DNA from: Streptomyces ambofaciens ATCC 23877
Lineage (GTDB): Bacteria > Actinomycetota > Actinomycetes > Streptomycetales > Streptomycetaceae
Assembly: GCF_001267885.1 (NCBI RefSeq)
Contig: NZ_CP012382.1
Coordinates: 496,001-560,000 of the forward strand
Direction of reading: 5' to 3'
Length of the DNA stretch: 64,000 bases
Each line of letters opens with the position of its first letter. The stretch's first letter is position 1. The notes beneath the pieces are model-generated. The model saw only the letters and a program-made list of their open reading frames with translations. It was not told the DNA's origin and ran no database searches. The translations under genes and the position numbers were made by a program. Positions 9,522-16,564 of the stretch are shown piece by piece.

Positions 9522-10595
9522 TCATCCTTGCGTGGAGTTGGACTCACCGTTGTCGAGCACCAGCGCGCGGGCGAAGCAACCGACGCCGAGCCAGCGGCCG
9601 TCGGGGCTGAACTCCAGGGTGAGCACCTCGTCGGTGGGCGCGGCGTAGAGTTCCTGGCCCGTGAGGCCGAACAGGCGGACGACGTTGTCGATGGAGGCGC
9701 TGGCCGCCAGCTTTCCGTTGGGGCTGAACGCCACGTGGGTGACGGCGCCCAGGCCCGGATCGGGCGCCCCGGGCTGCAGCTTGGGCGCGCGGCACTTCTC
9801 GACCCCGGTCGCGGCGTCCAGGACCCGGGCGAAGCCGTCGGCACCGCCGACCACCGTCCAGCGGCCCTTCGGGTCATAGGCGAGGCAGTTCGGGGCGGTG
9901 ATCTGCTCGTCGGTCTCCTCCGGAAGGGGCCACACCTGCCCGCCGCCGACCGACTCGAACATCCGGGTGGTGTCGTCGGCGGCGCAGCAGAGCACCGTGT
10001 CCGCGTCGGGGCTGAAGGCGACCGCGTGGACGGCGTCGTCCGGGGTCAGCTTCCCGAGGACCTCGCCGGTGGCCAGTTCCACCACTCGTGCGTCTCCGGT
10101 GAACTGGTGGTTCCCGCCGTGGCGGTGGTCGACGGCCAGCGCGACCCGGGTGCCGTCCCCGCTCACGTCCACGTCGGCGATCAGCGGCGGGTCGACGGTG
10201 ACGCGCCGGGTGATCGCGCCGGTGGCAGGGTCCAGTACGGCGACGAGGACGTCGGTGGTGGCGATGATCTGTCCGTCGCCCGCGAACCGCACGGCGTTCA
10301 CGGAGTTCCCCGGATCGAGCGGGCCCTGCCAGATGGCCGCGCCGTCCGCTCCGTCACGCAACGACACCTGCTCGAAGTCGGCGACGACGAAGGTGCCGCC
10401 GTCGGGTCCGAAGGCGATGCCGGTCACGGACCCGCCGACGGGCACGTCCAGGTCCTCGCCGATGAGGACCGGCCGTACCCGCAGGGTGTTGTCGCTGCCG
10501 CCACTGGCGAAGCGGGTGCTGTCGGGGCTGAAGGCGATGGCCTGGACCGAGCCCTGGTGTTCGACGGAGCGGGCCACCGTTCCCGGCTCACTCAT
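9522..10595 (-). CDS. WD40 repeat protein
   Basis: The start ATG 10595 is fixed by GGAAGGAG six bases upstream; the frame extends further upstream to 10718 but without a ribosome site and with Arg-rich residues typical of non-coding sequence. The 357-residue product carries repeated WD40-type blades: AFSPDSTRFASGGSDNTL, AFSPDADTVLCC, AFSPNGKLAASASIDN and EFSPDGRWLGVG. About seven such units would close one beta-propeller. WD40 propellers are protein-interaction platforms. No signal peptide, kinase or protease domain is fused. It is the first gene of the operon continuing into the three giant proteins, so a scaffold or recruitment role there is plausible. Confidence 0.88.
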   Translation of the reverse strand: MSEPGTVARSVEHQGSVQAIAFSPDSTRFASGGSDNTLRVRPVLIGEDLDVPVGGSVTGIAFGPDGGTFVVADFEQVSLRDGADGAAIWQGPLDPGNSVNAVRFAGDGQIIATTDVLVAVLDPATGAITRRVTVDPPLIADVDVSGDGTRVALAVDHRHGGNHQFTGDARVVELATGEVLGKLTPDDAVHAVAFSPDADTVLCCAADDTTRMFESVGGGQVWPLPEETDEQITAPNCLAYDPKGRWTVVGGADGFARVLDAATGVEKCRAPKLQPGAPDPGLGAVTHVAFSPNGKLAASASIDNVVRLFGLTGQELYAAPTDEVLTLEFSPDGRWLGVGCFARALVLDNGESNSTQG

Positions 10596-11144
10596 GGCAG
10601 GCTCCTTCCGAGGTCGACCGCGACTTCGGTGTCCTGAAGGACTTCGGTGTCCTGAAGCATCGGAAGGGGCTGCTCCGGCGCAACGGCGCCGGGCACTCGC
10701 GCTGCCCCGAAACCTCAAGGACGGGAGCGCGTCATCCGCGGGGTCCCGCTCGCGAGGGTTTCCGGATGCGTGTGATTGCTGCGACTCACCAACCTAGTCG
10801 AAGGCATCGACGCCCGCCACGCGGAGCCGGCGCGCAGAAGCACCGTCCGCACCCGAGGCAGGGGCTCCGGCCGACGAGCCCGCGGAAGGCCGGGAGCACG
10901 TACCTGACGCAACGTCATACGTGGTCGGTGGGCGGGGAGAAGACCCGAGGACGCGACGGCGGTCAGGTGCTCCGGCCCCGCGTGGCACGGTCGCCGCGGA
11001 GGTGCGACCATGGAGGGGTGCCGACCCGTGGGCCGCGCAGTCATGTCAGCCGCCCTCGACCGGTCCCCCACTCCCGGCGTCCGCTGGTGCTCGCCGACCC
11101 GGGAAGCCGCTCCAGGCATCGTGCCTCGGTGAAGGAGTTCCGGC
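10596..11144. other. Divergent intergenic region without a convincing gene
   Basis: The region separates the WD40-led operon (minus) from the phospholipase D-like gene (plus) and must hold promoters for both. I see a direct repeat at 10622-10657 and a slightly less GC-rich patch around 10765-10800. I find no confident -10/-35 pair and no reading frame with normal amino-acid composition. Confidence 0.5.
10622..10657. repeat. Two tandem copies of an 18-bp unit upstream of the WD40 operon
   Basis: GACTTCGGTGTCCTGAAG occurs twice, head to tail and identical, at 10622-10639 and 10640-10657. It lies 27-62 bases upstream of the WD40 start codon, in the expected 5' untranslated or promoter region. 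A tandem operator is possible; a replication-slippage duplication is equally possible. Confidence 0.7.
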
Positions 11145-13091
11145 ATGCTCACCTCCGCGCTCTTCGCCGGCGATCCACTGCTCGAAGCCGTCGCTCAGGA
11201 CCAGGACCGGATCTCACGCTCCCGGCACCGGACCGACCCGGCCGTGCGGAAGGTGCAGACCGCCCTGCTCGACCGGGACCCGCACTGCCTCCCCGTGTTC
11301 GGCGCGGACGGCGACTACGGGGACGAGACCGCCGGTGCGGTGGCCCGGTTCAAGATCGAGGTGCTCGGCGTCCCCCCGCCCGAGGTGATCGACGACGTCG
11401 GCCCCTTGACCGTCCTGAAGCTCGACGAGATGCGGGCGCGTGCCGAACAACCACCCGCCCCGTCCGTCGCCCCCGAGGACTGGCTGCTGACCGACCACGA
11501 CATGGGCCCTTTCCGCGCCCCCGCCTTCACCCTGGACAACGTGGTCCTGTACTTCGTCGACGCCGAGGGGTACTACGACACGCTGGCCTCGCGGCTGGAC
11601 GGCCTGCGGAGCGGGGACCAGGTGCTGTTCGCCGGCTGGCGGTTCTCGCCCGAGCAGGTGCTGCGCCCGGCGGTCGCGGGCTCCGCGGGCATCCTCGACC
11701 GGCTCCGCGGACTCCGGGCCCAGGGCGTCGTGGTCCGCGCGCTCCTGTACGGTTCGCACTTCTCCACGCTGCCGGTGCGCAGGCCCAGGGTCCCGACCCT
11801 GCCGTCCAAGGACAACTTCGACTTCCGCACCGGGCTGGTCGACGCCGGTGCGCAGGCGGTCCTCGACGCCCGGGTGGCGGACTTCGGCTCCCACCACCAG
11901 AAGTGTGCGGTGGTGCAAGGCGCCGCCGAGGGCCCGGCCGCGTTCGTCGGCGGGATCGACGTCTGTCTGGACCGGTGGGACAACGCCGCTCACGTCGACC
12001 CTCCCGTACGGCAGCGGGAACCCGACTTCCTGGGGCAGAAGATCTCGCTGCCCGGCTGGCACGACGTGCAGTGCGCGGTGTTCGGCCCCGCCGTCGGTCA
12101 GATCTGGCAGGCTCTGGTGCAGCGCTGGAACGACCCCACCCGGCCCAGCCGGGTCGACGGCGCACCCGTGCCGATCTCCCCGTCGGAGGCGCCCGGCCCG
12201 TCACCGATGTCCGGCACGCAGGCCGTGCAGGTGCTGCGCACCCTCACCTGCAAGGGGATCTACTCCTTCCTGCCGGGCGGCGAGTTCACCGTCACGGCCG
12301 CCTACCGCAAGGCCGTGCGCCGGGCGCGGCACTACATCTACGTCGAGGACCAGTACCTGTGGCCCTCGCCCCTGGTCGACGACCTGCGGGACGCCGCCGC
12401 CCGGGGCGTCCAGGTCGTCCTGGTCACCGCACGCGACTTCGACGCACCGGGGCTGGCCGACACCCACAAGGCGCTGCGGGCCGAGGCCCTCCGGCGCATC
12501 GCCTCGGTGGCGCCCGCGAACGTCCACTGCTTCCACCTGGAGCAGGCGGCGACCGCGCTGCAGGTCTACGTCCACGCGAAGCTGATGATCGTGGACGACC
12601 AGTACGTCGCCGCGGGTAGCGCCAACCTCAACTTCCGTTCCCACACCACGGATTCGGAGCTGCATCTCGGCGTCTTCGACACCGACCTCACCGACGGCAC
12701 CATGGGCGGCGCCCCGCACCGGGTCGGCGTGTCCGTCCGCGCCCTGCGGACGCAGATCTGGGGCGAACACCTCAACGAGGACCCGTCGCTGCACGAGGAC
12801 GCGCTGGCGGGCCTGGGCCGGATGCCCCCGGCCGGCGGCAAGACCGGTCACCTGGTCGGCTTTCCCGTGCCCTCGCAGGTCCCGGCCGTGGACTGGCGCG
12901 AGACGCTGCGGGAACTGCTGCGCTCGATCCAGCACATGGAGCACTGGCAGTTCCTGGCACCGGTGGTGCTCGGCCCCCTCGCGCCCGCCGTCCCGCTGGT
13001 CCCGGGCCTGGACCTCGGGACCGTCGCGGACCTGGTCCCCGACCCCGAAGGGTTCCTGCGCGGACTGCTCAATCCCCGTACCGTGTGCTGA
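11145..13091 (+). CDS. Phospholipase D-family protein with N-terminal peptidoglycan-binding-like domain
   Basis: AAGGAG lies about eight bases before ATG 11145. The 648-residue protein has two HKD catalytic motifs: HHQKCAVV near residue 248, followed by FVGGIDVC, and HAKLMIVDD near 477, followed by GSANLNFRS. Both are complete, so phosphatidyl-transfer or hydrolase activity on phospholipid, or another phosphodiester, is expected. Residues 24-80 (PAVRKVQTALL to GDYGDETAGAVARFK) resemble a peptidoglycan-binding type 1 fold. There is no signal peptide, so this is not a classical secreted Streptomyces phospholipase D. It diverges from the giant-protein operon across about 550 bases. The pairing suggests but does not prove that it is the effector or enzymatic part of that system. 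Confidence 0.85.
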   Translation: MLTSALFAGDPLLEAVAQDQDRISRSRHRTDPAVRKVQTALLDRDPHCLPVFGADGDYGDETAGAVARFKIEVLGVPPPEVIDDVGPLTVLKLDEMRARAEQPPAPSVAPEDWLLTDHDMGPFRAPAFTLDNVVLYFVDAEGYYDTLASRLDGLRSGDQVLFAGWRFSPEQVLRPAVAGSAGILDRLRGLRAQGVVVRALLYGSHFSTLPVRRPRVPTLPSKDNFDFRTGLVDAGAQAVLDARVADFGSHHQKCAVVQGAAEGPAAFVGGIDVCLDRWDNAAHVDPPVRQREPDFLGQKISLPGWHDVQCAVFGPAVGQIWQALVQRWNDPTRPSRVDGAPVPISPSEAPGPSPMSGTQAVQVLRTLTCKGIYSFLPGGEFTVTAAYRKAVRRARHYIYVEDQYLWPSPLVDDLRDAAARGVQVVLVTARDFDAPGLADTHKALRAEALRRIASVAPANVHCFHLEQAATALQVYVHAKLMIVDDQYVAAGSANLNFRSHTTDSELHLGVFDTDLTDGTMGGAPHRVGVSVRALRTQIWGEHLNEDPSLHEDALAGLGRMPPAGGKTGHLVGFPVPSQVPAVDWRETLRELLRSIQHMEHWQFLAPVVLGPLAPAVPLVPGLDLGTVADLVPDPEGFLRGLLNPRTVC

Positions 13092-13151
13092 GGGCGCCCG
13101 GGGCCCAGCAAGGTGTCCGCGCGTCGACGCCTCCCGGCTTACGGTGGCGTC

Positions 13152-13526
13152 ATGACAAGTCACTCGGGGGACGTACCCGTCGGGCCGGTCGGCCCCTATG
13201 AACCGCCGTACTACGTAGCTGTCTTCACCACGGTGCGGACCCAGGAGCAGAGCGGCTACGGCGAGACCAACGCACGCATGGAAGAGCTCGTCAGGGACGT
13301 CCCCGGCTACCTGGGGATGGACCATGCGCAGACTCCCGGCGGGCTCGGCATCACCGTCGGATACTTCCGTGACGTCGAGGCCCTCACACGGTGGCGGACC
13401 AACGCCGAGCACCGCGCGGCGCAGCAGCGCGGGCGAGCCGAGTGGTACCGGAGCTACACGCTGCACGTGGCCAAGGTGGAACGGAGCAGTGGGTTCACGC
13501 GCGGGCAGGAGCCGACGACAGGCTGA
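13152..13526 (+). CDS. Antibiotic biosynthesis monooxygenase (ABM)-like small protein
   Basis: The 124-residue product begins at ATG 13152. Residues 20-110 fit a dimeric alpha/beta-barrel of the ABM family: YYVAVFTTVRT, then MEELVRDVPGYLGMD, then ITVGYFRDVEALTRWR. The last element is typical of the family's conserved Trp helix. Such proteins are cofactor-free monooxygenases, haem-degrading enzymes or binding proteins; the substrate here cannot be told. It is monocistronic and ends at a strong hairpin shared with the convergent FG-GAP gene. Confidence 0.8.
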   Translation: MTSHSGDVPVGPVGPYEPPYYVAVFTTVRTQEQSGYGETNARMEELVRDVPGYLGMDHAQTPGGLGITVGYFRDVEALTRWRTNAEHRAAQQRGRAEWYRSYTLHVAKVERSSGFTRGQEPTTG

Positions 13527-13532
13527 CCGAGC

Positions 13533-13562
13533 CCGTACCCGGCCCTGAAAGGCCGGGTACGG
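13533..13562. terminator. Bidirectional hairpin terminator
   Basis: A perfect 12-bp stem (13533-13544 with 13551-13562) closes the loop CTGAAA, seven bases after the ABM gene stop and before the 3' end of the convergent FG-GAP gene. No T-run follows, as is usual in Streptomyces. Confidence 0.8.
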
Positions 13563-13633
13563 CGCGTGTGTCCGGCGTGACGCGGCCGGACCGGCCGGTG
13601 GAGGCCGGCCCGTCCGGCGGCGCGTCGCCGATG

Positions 13634-15832
13634 TCAGACGACGGGCTGCTGGGCGCTACTGGGGCGGTCCAGGCCCATCGACTGGCGGCCGAGGAACGGG
13701 GCCTTCCAGGCACCCGTGCCCCGGTAGAGGTAGTTGCCCGTCGGGCTGAAGGCGGCGAGGTCGCCGCGGCCGTCGCGGTCGGCGTCACCGACCGCGACGA
13801 GGTGGGTGTAGGGACCCCAGCCGGCACCGATCCGCGTGCGGGGCGCCAACGTGCCGTCGCCCTTGCCCAGGTAGAGCCAGAGGACCCCGTCCTTGTCCCG
13901 GGCGATCAGGTCTCCGGCGGCAGCGCCGCCGATGTTCCCGACGGCTGTCAGGTCGTTGTAGACGCCCCAGCCGCCGCCGACCTTCTTGCGAGCGGAGAAG
14001 GGAGCGGTGGCGTTGCCGGTGCCCGGGTAGAGCCACAGGACACCGGACCGGTCGGTCGCCAGGAGGTCGTTCCGGCCGTCCCCGGTGAGGTCGGAGCCGC
14101 CCGCCACCTTGTCGTAGACCTGCCAGCCGCCGCCGACCCTGACGCGGGTGGCGAAGCCACCACGGCCGTCGCCCTGGTAGAGCCACAGGACTCCGGCCGT
14201 GTCGCGGGCGACCATGTCGCCGACCGAGGATCCGCCGACATCGCCGGTGGCCTCGATGCGGTCGTACACGTTCCAGCCGCCACCGACGAGGGCCTTGGCC
14301 TCTCCCGCGCCGAGCTGCCCGGCAGCGCCGGTGCCCGCGTCGAACGAGGTGTCGCTGCGCCAGAGCTTGCCCGCCGAGTCCCGAGTGAGGACGTCGGGGG
14401 TGCCGTTGTCGTTGAAGTCGTGCGGCTGCCCCTTGCGGCTGACCGTGAAGGTGCCGTCGGCGGTGGCGGCCGGGCCGATGCCGTTGAGGGGCTCGGCCAC
14501 GGCCTCCCAGGTGTAGGCGCCGTTGGGGGCGGCCTCGGACCCGCCCGAGAGGGCACCGGTCCAGTCCAGCGTGACGGACGGGGTGGCGGGGTGCTTCGCG
14601 GTGGCGACGACCGTCTTCCCGGTACGGACGTGGCGGAGCGTGATCCGCACGTCCACGTTGCTCCGGGAGAAGTCCCAGCGCAGGGACGCCGACCCACCGT
14701 TCTGGTCGAGGTCGACGAGCGCGGGAACGGTGTGGCCGGTGATCTCGACCTGGGTGGGTGCTCCGGCGTTCGCCACCCGGGTGACGACGGGGGCGCCTGC
14801 GTCCCCGGCGGTGATCTTGAACAGACCCTCGCCGCCCGCGACGGTGCCCCCGCGCACGTACAGGCCGTCGGGGGCGGTGGCGGACGAGGTCAGGTGGTCG
14901 AGCAGCTTCACCGAGACGCCGGTGGCGGGGTTGTACGCGGTGACGGCGTGCAGGGGGTTCGCCGCGCCGGAGGAGATGCCGTCGGCCTCTCCGTACACGA
15001 CCCAGCCGCCGACCAGACCCACCTGGAGGTCACTCGCGTACGCGGGGGTGACCGGGATCTCCTCGACGGTGTCGGACGCGCGGTCCAGGAGGAACACCGC
15101 CGGGGTGCCGGTGCCGTCACCCTCGGTCCAGACGACGTGAGTCCCGGAGACGGCGAAGTCGCCCCCGGTGGAACCGGCGGTCCGGTCGTGCGTCTCGTGG
15201 ACCGCGCCGGTGGCGAGATCGATCAGTGCCCACTTCTTCAGGGCGCCGTCGGTGAAGGTCAGCAGGGCGTCCTCGGGGGTGCCGGGGGTGATCTCGACGT
15301 CCCTCGCACCGGTCGGCAGCCCGGTGACGGTCCTCACGCCCTCGTCCGCGGTGTGCTTGCGCAGCTTGAGGGTCCCGTCGGTCTCGACGGTCGTGAAGAT
15401 CGCGTTCGCCGCCGAGCCCGCGTACCGCGGTTCACCGGCCAGGTCCCCGACGAAGACGTCGAACGACGACAGGGTCTTGAGGTTCCGCTGCTGGACACCC
15501 CAGCGGCCCGCGAAGACGAGGTAGTCCGCCGTGCGCGTCGAGCGGAGGTAGGTCCGGTTCGAGTAGCCCGACCCGGCGGGGTCCCCGTAGCGGGTCCAGC
15601 GTTTGTCGAGGGACCCTTCGGCCTGGGTCACGAAGCCGGTCAGACCGGCGTCGACCAGCTTCGCCTTCTTCAGGAAGGGCATGAGAACGGCGTCGGAGGC
15701 CGCCGTGTCCGCCGTCACCGCCGCCGGGGCGGCCGAGGCCGGCACGGACAGGGCGCCCACGGCGGGCGTCACGGCGAGGACGGCGGTGACGGCGACTACC
15801 AGCCGACGTCGGGTCGATCGGGCCAGGGGCAC
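13634..15832 (-). CDS. Secreted FG-GAP/VCBS repeat protein
   Basis: The start is GTG 15832 with AAGGAA about seven bases upstream. The first 34 residues form a Sec signal peptide: an Arg-rich n-region, a Val/Ala core and a cleavage site near SAAPA. The N-terminal 420 residues look like a degenerate beta-propeller (ARDVEITPGTPEDALLTF and similar). An Ig-like or FlgD-like segment follows (DVRITLRHVRTGKTVV). The C-terminal 270 residues hold at least four FG-GAP-type repeats such as DLTGDGRNDLLATD, each followed by GVLWLY and GGGW. These repeats usually form calcium-binding propellers involved in adhesion or carbohydrate binding. The protein is extracellular; its ligand is unknown. It is transcribed alone. 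Confidence 0.85.
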   Translation of the reverse strand: MPLARSTRRRLVVAVTAVLAVTPAVGALSVPASAAPAAVTADTAASDAVLMPFLKKAKLVDAGLTGFVTQAEGSLDKRWTRYGDPAGSGYSNRTYLRSTRTADYLVFAGRWGVQQRNLKTLSSFDVFVGDLAGEPRYAGSAANAIFTTVETDGTLKLRKHTADEGVRTVTGLPTGARDVEITPGTPEDALLTFTDGALKKWALIDLATGAVHETHDRTAGSTGGDFAVSGTHVVWTEGDGTGTPAVFLLDRASDTVEEIPVTPAYASDLQVGLVGGWVVYGEADGISSGAANPLHAVTAYNPATGVSVKLLDHLTSSATAPDGLYVRGGTVAGGEGLFKITAGDAGAPVVTRVANAGAPTQVEITGHTVPALVDLDQNGGSASLRWDFSRSNVDVRITLRHVRTGKTVVATAKHPATPSVTLDWTGALSGGSEAAPNGAYTWEAVAEPLNGIGPAATADGTFTVSRKGQPHDFNDNGTPDVLTRDSAGKLWRSDTSFDAGTGAAGQLGAGEAKALVGGGWNVYDRIEATGDVGGSSVGDMVARDTAGVLWLYQGDGRGGFATRVRVGGGWQVYDKVAGGSDLTGDGRNDLLATDRSGVLWLYPGTGNATAPFSARKKVGGGWGVYNDLTAVGNIGGAAAGDLIARDKDGVLWLYLGKGDGTLAPRTRIGAGWGPYTHLVAVGDADRDGRGDLAAFSPTGNYLYRGTGAWKAPFLGRQSMGLDRPSSAQQPVV

Positions 15833-15996
15833 GTGAGATTCCTTCTGGATGCAACAGGCGCACCATGCGCCTCACAGCCCTATGACTCACCACGGAACGA
15901 ATGGTTGTACGAACAAGGGCAGGTTTTCTCAGCGGAGGGGCAACTGATCGTCGAGGCCGCCGGAGGAGCCGCGCGGGCGGCTGCTCGGAGTGCGCC

Positions 15997-16560
15997 CTAC
16001 AGGTCGAACTCGACGTGTTCGACGTCGGTGAAGCGCACCTCCTCCAGAGCGCCGGCGCGTCGGCCGCCGTCCTGGAAGTAGGTGTCCCTGAGCGCCTCGG
16101 CGGCGATCTGCTGCAGCCGCCGGTCACTCTCGCCGGCCTGCTGGGCGTCGAAGAGCCGGGCCGCGTACTGCGGCGGCAGCGCGACGGTCAGGTGCCGGAC
16201 CCGGTTCTCGTCGGTCGAGCCGACCGGTGCGGTGTAGCCGATCCGGGCCCGGGTGTCGATGACGATGCCGCCCGTGGTCGCCGCCCTCTCCCTGGCCTTC
16301 GCCCGGATCTGCGGCTGCCACCGCGCTCTGACCTCGCGCTCCAGGCGGGCCGCAAGGTCGGGTCGGGGCTTTTTGATCTGGTTCTTCACGTACCGCTCGA
16401 CGGTGCGCTGGGAGACGCGCAGCGTCCGGGCGACCGCCCCGGTGCCCTTGAGCTGCCTGACCAGGTAGCGCATCTGCGCGCCCGCGCTCTTGGGCGCCGG
16501 GCGGGTGAACGCCTTCTGTACCGCGCTCTCCAGGCCCTCCCCGAACAGGTTCATCGGCAT
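15997..16560 (-). CDS. tpg: Telomere terminal protein
   Basis: The 187-residue product matches the Streptomyces terminal protein Tpg in length and features. These include the N-terminal MNLFGEGLESAVQKAFTR, a helix-turn-helix at about residues 40-65 (AVARTLRVSQRTVERYV), and the middle part with GIVIDTRARIGYTAPVGSTD. Tpg is covalently attached to the 5' ends of linear chromosomes and plasmids and primes end-patching after replication. It starts four bases after the tap stop, so the two genes are translationally linked. Assignment is by recognition of the family and the gene pair. Confidence 0.9.
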   Translation of the reverse strand: MPMNLFGEGLESAVQKAFTRPAPKSAGAQMRYLVRQLKGTGAVARTLRVSQRTVERYVKNQIKKPRPDLAARLEREVRARWQPQIRAKARERAATTGGIVIDTRARIGYTAPVGSTDENRVRHLTVALPPQYAARLFDAQQAGESDRRLQQIAAEALRDTYFQDGGRRAGALEEVRFTDVEHVEFDL

Positions 16561-16564
16561 CGTC

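Noticed and set aside
1..10595. Contractile injection system or phage tail cluster
   Set aside because: I considered it because of giant proteins in one operon, but no sheath, tube, spike, baseplate or AAA+ ATPase gene is visible in the window.
13391..16081. A plus-strand open frame of 896 codons opposite the FG-GAP gene
   Set aside because: It is antisense to a gene with a signal peptide and clear repeats, and its composition is that of a shadow frame.
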